Source: JACPNO01 sp963825405 (GTDB lineage: Bacteria; Acidobacteriota; Terriglobia; Bryobacterales; Bryobacteraceae). From it: a DNA stretch of 64,000 bases. Location of the stretch: contig CAWGTB010000008.1 in assembly GCA_963825405.1 (NCBI GenBank), positions 1 to 64,000 of the forward strand. Reading direction: 5' to 3'. The notes below the pieces were generated by a model that had not been told where the DNA came from, did not search any database, and saw nothing but the letters and a program-made list of their open reading frames with translations. A program made the position numbers and the translations under genes. Of the stretch, positions 23,148-31,323 are shown one piece after another. The first letter of the stretch is position 1. Every line of letters begins with the position of its first letter.

Positions 23148-23558
23148 CTATCGTTTCGTAGCGAACGGATTGAGCAGAGGAACTCCGAACGGCTGAAAAT
23201 CGCGGGCATTGCGAGTGACCACTGTTAAGCGGTGAACTCGTGCGGTGGCGGCGATCATGGCGTCCTCCAGAAGGTGATCGGATCTGCCATCCATCAGCCT
23301 TGCCCACTCCCGGAAGACGCGGCCATCCATGGGCAGAATCTGAAAAGAGTTCGCAACCTTGTCGACCCAGGTTTCGATTTCGTGCGCTTTGGTTCGATCC
23401 TGGCGCCGCGCCAGTTCGATGCCGGCCTGGAGTTCGCCGATGGTGACAGCCGAGAGAAAAATATCCTCATCCGCGACGCCTTCAATCCACGCGAGAACGC
23501 CGCCGTGCGGCCTTGGCTTCCTTAGCTCGGAAACCACATTAGTGTCTAACAGGTACAT
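23148..23558 (-). CDS. PIN-domain toxin, VapC family
   Basis: 136-residue ribonuclease toxin. The PIN signature is complete: YLLDTNVVSELRKP (first Asp), SAVTIGELQAGIE (Glu), HLLEDAMIAATARVH (Asp) and VVTRNARDFQ (Asn-Ala-x-Asp). These acidic residues bind Mg for RNA cleavage. The gene lies 2 bases after the antitoxin and is transcribed with it from a palindromic promoter at 23831-23852. Length matches VapC (about 130). The target RNA is unknown. Confidence 0.9.
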   Translation of the reverse strand: MYLLDTNVVSELRKPRPHGGVLAWIEGVADEDIFLSAVTIGELQAGIELARRQDRTKAHEIETWVDKVANSFQILPMDGRVFREWARLMDGRSDHLLEDAMIAATARVHRLTVVTRNARDFQPFGVPLLNPFATKR

Positions 23559-23560
23559 CT

Positions 23561-23818
23561 TTACTTGAATCGCGTGAGGGGTCGTCGCCGCAGGATACGG
23601 CGACCTGAGGCCAAACTGTCATGCCGGGCCTGCGGGGCGAGCAAGAGTTTCTTGAGGCTGGGGCGGGAGGCGTCGTTCAACCGCCGCCACTCATGGATAG
23701 GGAGCAGCACGGCTGTCTCGACGCCGCGGCGCGTCACAATTTGTGGTCCCTCTTTGAGGCTGGCTTGTAGAAACTCGCTGAATTTGGCTTTGGCGTCCTG
23801 CACCTGCCACGAACTCAT
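23561..23818 (-). CDS. Phd/YefM-family antitoxin
   Basis: 85 residues. The N-terminus (WQVQDAKAKFSEFLQASLKE followed by GPQIVTRRGVETAVLLP) is the Phd/YefM DNA-binding fold. The basic C-terminus (RRILRRRPLTRFK) would wrap the toxin. AGGAGA lies seven bases before ATG 23818. The pair is organised antitoxin first with a 2-bp gap to VapC, as expected for translational coupling. It probably represses its own promoter at the adjacent palindrome. Confidence 0.88.
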   Translation of the reverse strand: MSSWQVQDAKAKFSEFLQASLKEGPQIVTRRGVETAVLLPIHEWRRLNDASRPSLKKLLLAPQARHDSLASGRRILRRRPLTRFK

Positions 23819-23830
23819 GTTTGCGTCTCC

Positions 23831-23852
23831 TGACTAGTTATAACACTAGTCA
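23831..23852 (-). promoter_or_regulatory. Palindromic operator/promoter of the toxin-antitoxin operon
   Basis: Perfect 8-bp inverted arms TGACTAGT and ACTAGTCA are separated by TATAAC. Read on the minus strand the centre contains TTATAACT, a plausible -10. The palindrome starts 13 bases before the antitoxin ATG and adjoins the ribosome-binding site. Binding of the Phd-type antitoxin here would block the promoter directly. Confidence 0.6.
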
Positions 23853-23988
23853 GTCTAAATCTGCATCTGGGCCGTCGAACGCTTGCGAAGCGCCGCGCAA
23901 AGCTACGACAATACCTGGTGTTGGAAAGGAGTGAGACCCCACGCCGGCAGCCAAAGGACTGAAATCCAAGGCGGGACGATCTCGCGTT

Positions 23989-25245
23989 GTGCCGCGCCGC
24001 TTCCGGCGGTTTTTCAGCCGTTTAGGTCCGGGCCTGATAACCGGCGCCGCGGACGACGATCCCTCCGGCATCTCCACCTATTCCGTCACCGGTGCGTCGT
24101 TCGGCTACGCGCCGCTCTGGACCGCGTTGTTCTCGTTTCCGTTAATGGCCGCCGTGCAGTTGATGTGCGCGCGGCTCGGCATGGTGACGGGGCGGGGACT
24201 CGCGGGCGTGATTAGCTCCCGCTATCCAAGGTGGATTCTGTGGGGAGCGTGCGCGCTGCTGGTTACCGCCAACACCGTCAACATCGGCGCCGATCTTGCG
24301 GGCATGGCGGAAGTCACCGAAATGGTGACCGGACTAAAGCGCATTTACTGGTTGCCGGTTTACGCTGCGCTCATCGCGTCGCTGCTCATTTGGACCTCTT
24401 ACTACACCATTGCCAAAATTTTCAAATGGCTGACACTCATTTTGTTCGCCTATATTTTGGCGTCATTCCTGGCGAAGCCGGACTGGGCCGCGGTGCTGCG
24501 CTCTACTTTCATCCCCCATTTCGAATTGTCCGGAAAATATTGGGCCACGCTCGTCGGAATCTTCGGCACCACGATTTCCCCATACCTGTTTTTCTGGCAG
24601 GCTTCCCAGGAAGTGGAGGAGGAGCGCGAAAAAGGCCGCTCCAGCGTGCAAGAACGCGCCGGCGCAACCGACGCCGAACTACGAAAGTCACGGACCGACG
24701 TGGTCACGGGCATGCTCTTCTCGAACGTGATCATGTACTTCATCATCCTGACGACGGCTGCCACGCTCCATGCCCACGGGCAAACGAGCATCGCAACGGC
24801 CAGAGATGCGGCCGAAGCGCTGCGCCCTCTGGCCGGCGATGGCGCCTATTGGTTATTCAGTCTGGGTCTAATCGGAGCCGGCATGATCGGCGTGCCGGTA
24901 CTGGCCGGGTCTAGCGCGTATGCCATTGCCGAGGCGGCGAATTGGCGGGAGTCGCTGGCCGAACGTCCAAGCGGCGCACGCGAGTTCTACGCAGTCATCA
25001 CCGGGGGACTTTTGCTGGGGCTGGTTTTGGACTACTCCGGCTTCAACGCCGTCGCGATGTTGTTCTGGTCGGCGGTGCTGAATGGCGTGCTCTCACCGCC
25101 TCTGATTGTGATCGTGATTCTGTTGACCAGCAACCGCGATGTCATGGGAAAACGGGTCAACTCCCGCACAATGGCCGTGCTTGGCTGGATTACGGTTGCC
25201 GTGATGACCGCCGCGATCACGGCCATGTTTGCGACCTGGCGATAG
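23989..25245 (+). CDS. Nramp-related divalent metal transporter, atypical motifs
   Basis: 418 residues with about eleven membrane helices and the LeuT-type Nramp fold. The first helix reads LGPGLITGAADDDPSGISTY, so the metal-binding DPGN of classical MntH is DPSG. The sixth helix reads IFGTTISPYLFFWQASQEVE, where MntH has the MPHN/S ligand motif; the Met and His are absent. This matches the group of Nramp-related proteins thought to move other divalent ions such as Mg2+. The start is GTG 23989 with no Shine-Dalgarno sequence; an earlier start is not supported. It converges on the next gene with a 4-bp gap. Confidence 0.8.
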   Translation: MPRRFRRFFSRLGPGLITGAADDDPSGISTYSVTGASFGYAPLWTALFSFPLMAAVQLMCARLGMVTGRGLAGVISSRYPRWILWGACALLVTANTVNIGADLAGMAEVTEMVTGLKRIYWLPVYAALIASLLIWTSYYTIAKIFKWLTLILFAYILASFLAKPDWAAVLRSTFIPHFELSGKYWATLVGIFGTTISPYLFFWQASQEVEEEREKGRSSVQERAGATDAELRKSRTDVVTGMLFSNVIMYFIILTTAATLHAHGQTSIATARDAAEALRPLAGDGAYWLFSLGLIGAGMIGVPVLAGSSAYAIAEAANWRESLAERPSGAREFYAVITGGLLLGLVLDYSGFNAVAMLFWSAVLNGVLSPPLIVIVILLTSNRDVMGKRVNSRTMAVLGWITVAVMTAAITAMFATWR

Positions 25246-25249
25246 CGCC

Positions 25250-25987
25250 TTAATGGCCGCCGATCGGCTCGCGTACCACTCCGTAACGTGCGCCCCAGGC
25301 GTCGGTCATCTTGTTGCGAATTTCCCAGAGTTCCGGGAAAAACTGGATCCGCATTCCTTCCTGCAGCAATTCCACCGAGCGCCCCTTCAGCGATTTCGCT
25401 CCCAAGCCAATGCTGCGATGGATGAGCTGCATGTGGTGATAGCGGAATTTCTGAAACAGCTCGTCGAATTCTGCCAGCGCTTCGGCAACCACGTAGGCGT
25501 CGGAGTGGCTGTATTCGGTGTTGTAAATCTTCTCGATGGTGAGATCGTGCTTCGCCAGATAATGGGTTTTGAATGACTCCCACAGCGGCTGATGCATTTT
25601 GAGCAGAGTGCGAAAGCCCGGTGATTCCTGGCCGCTGCCGTTGCCGAGCTGCTCGCGAATCTCCTGGTACTCCTTGGGAGACATGGTTTCGAGCAGCGCC
25701 AGTTGATCGGTCATGAGCCGCACGGCCAGGTGAACGCGGCGGAACAGCGTGATCACGCGGTTGGTGTTCTCTTGCTGCAGATAGTCGTCTATATCCAGCA
25801 GCGTGTATCCGATGAGCTTCATCCAGAGTTCTTCTATCTGATGGACGACTTGAAATTGCAGCTCGTCGGGATTGCAAAACTTCGCGAAATCTTTCTGGCA
25901 GGAGAGCAGTTCTTTGGTATTAAGGTACAGCTCGTAATCCAGCGTGCCTTCGCCATTCATGATGGCGTAAAAATGGTCCCGGTCCAT
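25250..25987 (-). CDS. Tryptophan 2,3-dioxygenase superfamily protein
   Basis: 245 residues of the heme-dependent TDO superfamily. LDYELYLNTKELLSCQ opens the protein as in TDO. DELQFQVVHQIEELWMKL corresponds to the substrate-binding helix, and FRYHHMQLIHRSIGLGAKSL holds the candidate proximal heme histidine. The GTGGS loop that contacts the substrate ammonium and carboxylate in genuine TDO is missing, being replaced by GLGAKSLKGRS. The superfamily also contains heme tyrosine hydroxylases and related enzymes, so oxidation of tryptophan is not assured. It is not in an operon with other kynurenine genes. Convergent with the Nramp-like gene. Confidence 0.8.
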   Translation of the reverse strand: MDRDHFYAIMNGEGTLDYELYLNTKELLSCQKDFAKFCNPDELQFQVVHQIEELWMKLIGYTLLDIDDYLQQENTNRVITLFRRVHLAVRLMTDQLALLETMSPKEYQEIREQLGNGSGQESPGFRTLLKMHQPLWESFKTHYLAKHDLTIEKIYNTEYSHSDAYVVAEALAEFDELFQKFRYHHMQLIHRSIGLGAKSLKGRSVELLQEGMRIQFFPELWEIRNKMTDAWGARYGVVREPIGGH

Positions 25988-26051
25988 CGCGGCCTCCGTC
26001 AGACATCAAGTGTACGGCTTCCGGGCGCGCGCCTGCTAGAATTTGACCATC

Positions 26052-27731
26052 ATGTGCCAGAGACTTCTGTGGGCTGGAATCGCCGCGGTATGGCTCGCAG
26101 CCGCTCAAACGCCGCCGGAAATGATTCTGTCCGGTGGAAAGATCGTCACCGTTGACCGCAATTTCAGCTATGCGCAGGCCATCGCGATAACGGGCGGAAA
26201 GATTGTGGCGGTGGGCAGCAACGAAGAGATTCGTAAACTAGCCGGGCCGGCAACGCGCCAGATCGATCTCGGCGGCAAGACGGTGATTCCCGGGCTCGCC
26301 GACAATCATCTGCACTCCGCCGGCGGTGGTCCGGGCGTCGACCTGTCGCGTGTGCGCACCATGCCGGAACTGATGTCTGCCATCGCCGCTCGCGTCAAAA
26401 CAGCGCAGGCGGGCGAGGTCGTCATCACCAATAGCGATTGGCATGAAGCGCAGCTCAAAGAGCAACGCCTGCCCTTGCGCAACGATCTCGACAAGGTGGC
26501 GCCGGAGACTCCGGTGGTCGTGATTCGGGGCGGGCACGAATACATTCTCAACAGCGCGGCTTTGAAGAAATGGAATATCACGCGAGAGACGCCGGAACCA
26601 AACGGCGGCAGCATTTCGCGCTACGAAAACGGCGAGCTGAATGGCGAACTGGTAGACGCGGCCAAGAGTCTGGTGCGCCTGCCCGCACTTCCGGCCAAGG
26701 ATTTGGAGAGCCGTATCAAGGACCAGCAGGAGGAGTACCGTACCTTGAATGCTGCCGGCCTGACGAGCGTTCGCCATCCAGGCGCGCCGGCTGAGCAATA
26801 CCGGCTGTTGAAGGAAATGGAACGGCGCGGGCTGCTCACGATGCGCGTCAATTTCCTGATCCGCCTGAACGGCGCCAAGGATGCGGAATCCGTGCGAAAA
26901 ACCGTGGCGTCCTGGAACGTCGCGCCCGATGATGGCGACGCATGGCTGCGTATCTGGGGCGTCAAGCTGGGAATTGACGGCGGATTTGAAGGCGGCTGGA
27001 TGACTCGGCCCTACGAGGAGCCATATGGCAAAGGTGGAACTTACTCCGGGCTGCAGCTTATTCCTCAAGACACTTACACCATGATCGTGAAGGAATTGAA
27101 TCGGCTTGGCTGGCGGGTAGGCACGCATGCCGTGGGGGATGCAGCCATTGACGAAGTACTGGCGGGTTATGAAGCCGCGAATCAGGATAAGTCCATCGCA
27201 GGCCGCCGCTGGGCCATCGAACACGCATTCATTCCGCGCACGGAACATTTCGACCGCATCAACCGCTTAGGTGTCCTGATTGCGGCGCAGGACCACTTAT
27301 ACGTTGCGGGCCCGAGCTTACGAAAGTACTGGGGAGAGCAGCGCGCAAATTGGGTTACACCCGTGCGTTCTTACCTGGACCACAAAGTACACATCTCCGC
27401 CGGGACTGATGCCCCGGTTGTGCCTTTTCCGCCGCTGTGGGTGATTTATCACTTCATCACTCGCGATACGATTAGCGGCGGTGTCTTTGGCCCAGGCGAA
27501 CGCATCAGCCGCCAAGAAGCACTGCAACTCAGTACTATCGACAATGCCTATCTCAACTTCGAGGAAGATAGCAAAGGCTCTCTTGAAGCGGGAAAATTTG
27601 CGGATTTAGTCGTCTTATCCGGGGACATTATGACGTGCCCGGAGAAAGACATCCCTAACCTGACGGTTTTGCTAACTATGGTTAACGGCCGGATCGTGTT
27701 TCAGCACGAACGATTCCGGCCTCCCGCTTAG
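26052..27731 (+). CDS. Secreted amidohydrolase (YtcJ/Amidohydro_3 family)
   Basis: 559 residues with a short signal peptide (LLWAGIAAVWLAAAQ). The amidohydrolase beta-sandwich plus TIM barrel is evident: GGKIVTVDRNFSYAQAIAIT, VIPGLADNHLHSAGGGP (HxH-type metal site), GGHEYILNSAALKKW, WRVGTHAVGDAAIDEVL, RWAIEHAFIP, HISAGTDAPVVPFPP (catalytic Asp) and the C-terminal KFADLVVLSGDIM. ATG 26052 follows a TAGAAT -10-like sequence by 9 bases; a TTG at 26043 would fall on the promoter and is rejected. The substrate is unknown; the family removes N-acyl or amide groups. Confidence 0.85.
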   Translation: MCQRLLWAGIAAVWLAAAQTPPEMILSGGKIVTVDRNFSYAQAIAITGGKIVAVGSNEEIRKLAGPATRQIDLGGKTVIPGLADNHLHSAGGGPGVDLSRVRTMPELMSAIAARVKTAQAGEVVITNSDWHEAQLKEQRLPLRNDLDKVAPETPVVVIRGGHEYILNSAALKKWNITRETPEPNGGSISRYENGELNGELVDAAKSLVRLPALPAKDLESRIKDQQEEYRTLNAAGLTSVRHPGAPAEQYRLLKEMERRGLLTMRVNFLIRLNGAKDAESVRKTVASWNVAPDDGDAWLRIWGVKLGIDGGFEGGWMTRPYEEPYGKGGTYSGLQLIPQDTYTMIVKELNRLGWRVGTHAVGDAAIDEVLAGYEAANQDKSIAGRRWAIEHAFIPRTEHFDRINRLGVLIAAQDHLYVAGPSLRKYWGEQRANWVTPVRSYLDHKVHISAGTDAPVVPFPPLWVIYHFITRDTISGGVFGPGERISRQEALQLSTIDNAYLNFEEDSKGSLEAGKFADLVVLSGDIMTCPEKDIPNLTVLLTMVNGRIVFQHERFRPPA

Positions 27732-27789
27732 GAATTTGTCCACATTTCGAGCGGACACAAACGGCCAAAAAAAGGCCGAAAATCGCCAC

Positions 27790-27822
27790 TACTGAATTCC
27801 GCATAATATAGCGTCACCTTGA
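27790..27822 (+). repeat. Left 33-bp terminal inverted repeat
   Basis: Begins TACTGAATTCCGC and ends TCACCTTGA. It is identical to the reverse complement of 28951-28983. Imperfect similarity continues inward. Confidence 0.8.
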
Positions 27823-28950
27823 AGAAGCTTAGATGCTCGTCTTCTCGGCAAGGCAGTAATGCGGCGAGGAGTGAGACGAGATTTCGCTGCGTTGGAGCGA
27901 GGCGTTTTCGGAAGTTGACTGAAACTGTTGCGGGCAGGCGATTCGAGCAGAGTGAAGTAGCGCGCCGGGCGAGAGGTATGCGAGCCAGATCGAGTACAGG
28001 CGCGTAGGGCGGCAACGTGGTCAGCCAGGAGGGTCAGAAAGCCCTGCAGGGCGGCGAGCCGAGCTGGTCCAGCCAAGCGACTATTGGATGAGAAGCAACC
28101 GGTCCCAGCGATCGGCGGCGCGATTGCCGGAGGGGCCGGAGAAGCTCGCGTTATGAGACGCCTCGGTGCGACCTGCGAGCGGCGTTGCTCATCTGATCGG
28201 AAGCATGAAGTTCAGAGCGTCCGTTACCACGCCGGGCATGTCCGAGAAGCTGTTGCGGCAACTGAACTGGAGTCCGCTAACGGCCAGCGGGCCGGGCGAT
28301 GGAGCGGCAACGATGAGGGCGCATCGGCGAGTCCGCTGACGTCGATGAAGACGCTCGTGCCGGCCATCAAAAAAGAGCTCAAAAATGAAGGCGCGCACAG
28401 ATCGTCCGCTTCACTCGACGAAAGCGCACTGAGCCAGCGCCCCCACCGCTGCCGGACATGGGCACCCCGCGGCGAGACACCGGTTCAGTTGCAGTATCAG
28501 CTTTAATTGGAAAACCATGCTCGGTGGCGGCGGGAACGACACTCCGGAACTTCTACTTCCAGATCGTTCGAGCAACCAGCCGTTGGTAAGGAAGTCTCAA
28601 ACCGTGGCTGTCTCCGGCGCACCTGCTCCAGCACATCGCGCGGTCCAGCTGCTGATCGTGCTTCGGATCCGGCTAGCCGGCTTGCGACCAGCGCAGCCGC
28701 CTGGTTGGAGAGCTTTCTCGACTCTCTGGAAGGTCTGACCCTGGTTGAGCACCTACCGCCCTACGTCGGCCGGAACCTTCAACCCGGTCGAGATACCTCT
28801 GGGGCTACTGGAAACATCACCAACTACCGCAACAGTTTGCCCGAAAGATCTCTGGCAACTCACCGATGTCGCTCGCCGCACATTGCGGCGTCTGCGTCTC
28901 AGCTACCTCGCCGCATCACTGCCATGCCGAGAAGACAGCATCCTTGCTAC

Positions 28951-28983
28951 TCAAGGTGACGCTATATTATGCGGAATTCAGTA
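28951..28983 (-). repeat. Right 33-bp terminal inverted repeat
   Basis: Exact reverse complement of 27790-27822. It encodes in-frame GDAILCGIQ-stop on the plus strand. Confidence 0.8.
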
Positions 28984-29059
28984 AGTTAGCTTTGGATAAC
29001 GGTTTCGGTAGACCATTTACCAATTGACTTATGTTTGCAGAAGGCGCAGGCTTGGGGCA

Positions 29060-29488
29060 ATGAGTCATCGTTTCGCGGCCACCCTGAAATTCGGCGCCAA
29101 AGCGCTTGTCGGCATGGTCGTGGTGTTTCTAGTCGTGGGCGCTCTTGTGGTGCTGTTGACGAACCGCGCTCCTAAAAAAGTATTGGCTGCCATTGTCGCG
29201 CCCATCGTTCCCGAGGTAGTCCCGCCACCTGTCCTGATTGTGGTGGGCGACAAATCGGAACGTGACAGCTTTGATGAGCAGTGGCTCAACGGAATGGTGG
29301 TCAACCAGACTGAGAAGGCATATCAGTTTGTCCAGATCTCGTATGACTTGTTCGACTCGACCGGAGCACAGATTGGAACCGCCACCGCCAACACGCGCGG
29401 CATAGCGCCGCACGGACGATGGCTGTTCAAAACCGTGATCAACGGTCACTGCACGCGCTTCAAACTAGCCAAGCTGGACGGCTATTAG
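29060..29488 (+). CDS. Membrane-anchored FxLYD-domain-like protein
   Basis: 142 residues from ATG 29060, with GGGG nearby upstream. One transmembrane helix (ALVGMVVVFLVVGALVVLLT) is followed by a Pro/Val linker and an extracytoplasmic beta domain containing NGMVVNQTEKAYQFVQISYD followed by LFDSTGAQIGTA. This fits the FxLYD fold (a G-x-V-x-N core and a YxLYD-like strand). A longer reading from 29024 lacks support. No functional partner is obvious. FxLYD domains are common in secreted lipoproteins and their role is structural. Confidence 0.65.
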   Translation: MSHRFAATLKFGAKALVGMVVVFLVVGALVVLLTNRAPKKVLAAIVAPIVPEVVPPPVLIVVGDKSERDSFDEQWLNGMVVNQTEKAYQFVQISYDLFDSTGAQIGTATANTRGIAPHGRWLFKTVINGHCTRFKLAKLDGY

Positions 29489-29562
29489 CGCAACGCGTTT
29501 CAACTCGCGGCCTCACTCCATGTAGAATCTAGGGTTCTACACTCTTGGTGCGAGGTCTTAAC

Positions 29563-31230
29563 GTGAAAGCTCTTTTGTGGTTGTGCCCACTTCTGGTCCT
29601 GGCGGCGCAGGCCCCTGATAAGCAGGTCAAGCAGGCCAAACAAGCGAAACAGGACGGCGCGCGTGTAGTGGATCTTTCGCTGCTGGTTGCGGCGGAGTAT
29701 CCCTGCACGTGGCCGGCGGGATTCCCGCTTTTCCAAATCAATCCGTATATCAAGATCGGCCCGTTGAGCGCTTACAACAGTGACATTCTGGCGATCGACG
29801 GCAACACCGGCACGCAACTTGACGCTCCGCCGCACTCGATCCCGCGCCCGGGAATCAATTCGCCGCTCGCCGGGCCTGCAGGTGCGATGTACACGGAAAA
29901 GATTCCGGCATGGCAATTCGCCGGAGAAGCCTGCGTCATCGATACTCGCGGGCTGCTGGACAAAGGCGCAAACGGGCACAGCAGTCTGGTTCTAAAAAGT
30001 CTTATTGAGGACTGGGAGAAGCATCACCGCGCGCTGCGCTTCGGCGATGTGGCCATGTTTTTCAGCGGCTATACCGACAAATATTACAAGCCGTTTCCCG
30101 CTGGCCGCCGTTTTGTGGACGATCCACTTGAAGGCAAATCGCCGGCGTGGCCCGATCCCGATCCCGAGGCGATGGCTTACGTTGCCAGCCGCGGTGTGAT
30201 GACCGCCGCGACCGACAGCACCAGCATGGGCCCCATTCCAGACTTGGCCGATCCAACTCACATCGCCGGTCTCAAGCACGGCATGATCTGGACTGAATCC
30301 GTCACCGGCATCGGCCAGCTTCCGGCGACTGGGGCGTTTTACTGCATGATGGGCCCGAAGTATGTGGGCGCGATCGCCAGCGAAGCGCGCGCATTTGCCG
30401 TGATCGGGGAGCCCCTGGCCGGCAAGCTGATCGACTCGACGCGCAACCGGCGCGCGGCCGATCTGTCGGTGACTATGACGGCGGACTTGCCGATCTGGTG
30501 GCCGGGTGCTGGAGTCGGAAATAATCGCCAGCCGTTTTTGACCATCAATTTCCAGCACATGCCGGCGCTGGACAATGACCAGCAGATCCACATGTTCGAC
30601 AGTCATAGCGGCACGCACCTGGTGCCCCCCGCATATGCTTTGCCGGCGGCGGGATTTGACAATCGCACGTACTCGCCGGAGGTCCGGCAGTGGCTGGCGG
30701 AATACGAGAAGCAATACGGTGCGCGCGGAACCAGCGATGTCACGGTCGAGAAAGTGCCGCTGGCGCAGACGCAAGGTTGGGCGCGGGTGATCGATGTAAA
30801 AGCGCCGGAGATCGGCGCCGCCGAGATTCAGAGGTTCGAGGAAAAACACGGTGCACTCAAAGCGGGCGAGATCGTGATTTTTCGCAGCGGCTACAGCGAT
30901 GCCTGCATGCACGGAACTGCGGCAGCGAACAATTGCATGAGCGATGCGCTCAACGGCAAGCGGGAAGGCTGGCCGGCTCCCGGTCCGGAAGCGATTTTGT
31001 ATCTGGCGAAGAAGGGCATACGGGCAGTGGGCACCGACAGCCCGACGCTTGGCGGCGTCGATCCCAAACGCGCGCTGATGACATATTGGGCGCTGGGCAC
31101 GAAAGGCATGGTGGCGGTCGAGTATTTAACCAACTTGAGCGCGCTGCCCGAAACCGCGTATTTTATCTTTGCTCCCATCAAGATTCGCGGCGCGCACGGC
31201 GGTCCGGGACGCGCGATTGCGCTGTATTAA
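29563..31230 (+). CDS. Secreted protein with two fused cyclase-family (kynurenine-formamidase-like) domains
   Basis: 555 residues from GTG 29563, which opens the signal peptide (VKALLWLCPLLVLAAQA). A TAGAAT lies 35 bases upstream. Two tandem copies of the cyclase fold (PF04199) follow, starting at VVDLSLLVAAEYPCTWPAGF (residue 35) and at ADLSVTMTADLPIWWPG (residue 299). The metal motif of this family is HxGTHxDAPxH. Copy 1 reads NTGTQLDAPPH (residues 81-91): both leading His are lost, Asp and the last His kept. Copy 2 reads HSGTHLVPPAY (348-358): both leading His kept, Asp and the last His lost. The two halves are thus complementary. The substrate is unknown. Tandem fusion and split site are unusual for a family of about 210-260 residues. 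Confidence 0.8.
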   Translation: MKALLWLCPLLVLAAQAPDKQVKQAKQAKQDGARVVDLSLLVAAEYPCTWPAGFPLFQINPYIKIGPLSAYNSDILAIDGNTGTQLDAPPHSIPRPGINSPLAGPAGAMYTEKIPAWQFAGEACVIDTRGLLDKGANGHSSLVLKSLIEDWEKHHRALRFGDVAMFFSGYTDKYYKPFPAGRRFVDDPLEGKSPAWPDPDPEAMAYVASRGVMTAATDSTSMGPIPDLADPTHIAGLKHGMIWTESVTGIGQLPATGAFYCMMGPKYVGAIASEARAFAVIGEPLAGKLIDSTRNRRAADLSVTMTADLPIWWPGAGVGNNRQPFLTINFQHMPALDNDQQIHMFDSHSGTHLVPPAYALPAAGFDNRTYSPEVRQWLAEYEKQYGARGTSDVTVEKVPLAQTQGWARVIDVKAPEIGAAEIQRFEEKHGALKAGEIVIFRSGYSDACMHGTAAANNCMSDALNGKREGWPAPGPEAILYLAKKGIRAVGTDSPTLGGVDPKRALMTYWALGTKGMVAVEYLTNLSALPETAYFIFAPIKIRGAHGGPGRAIALY

Positions 31231-31289
31231 ACGATCGCCACGATTCAGTCACGCCCTGCAAGTGTCTGATTATGCTGCAAATTCGCGTT

Positions 31290-31316
31290 TTGACGACCTG
31301 CCGGGCGTGGTAGTAT
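31290..31316 (+). promoter_or_regulatory. Promoter of the glycosyltransferase gene, leaderless geometry
   Basis: TTGACG at 31290-31295 and TAGTAT at 31311-31316 are separated by 15 bp. Seven bases later comes GTG 31324. There is no Shine-Dalgarno sequence, so the transcript should start at the initiation codon. Confidence 0.45.
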
Positions 31317-31323
31317 CTACGAA

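Larger units (their letters stand above)
27790..28983. mobile_element. Gene-poor segment bounded by inverted repeats; decayed or non-autonomous element
   Basis: A 1.19-kb segment between the amidohydrolase and an FxLYD-like gene has perfect 33-bp terminal inverted repeats. Similarity between the two arms extends inward with mismatches for about 250 bp (shared patches include CTGACCCT, CCGCCCTACG, ATACCTCT, CCGCAACAGTTT and CTCGCCGCAT). Each arm read outward ends an open frame with GDAILCGIQ followed by a stop, so the arms look like two diverged copies of one 3' end facing opposite directions. No frame inside resembles a transposase I can name. No clear target-site duplication is seen at the edges. 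The whole stretch 27732-29059 otherwise holds no credible gene. Confidence 0.5.

Noticed and set aside
28084..28959. Transposase inside the inverted-repeat element, two in-frame plus-strand ORFs separated by one stop
   Set aside because: The translated sequence shows no DDE, HUH or helix-turn-helix pattern and is Arg/Ser/Ala-rich, as expected from non-coding GC-rich DNA.
17815..31230. A kynurenine pathway cluster (class V PLP enzyme, TDO-like protein, formamidase-like protein)
   Set aside because: The three genes are 6-12 kb apart, on different strands and in separate transcripts. The TDO-like and cyclase-like proteins lack key residues of the tryptophan enzymes.
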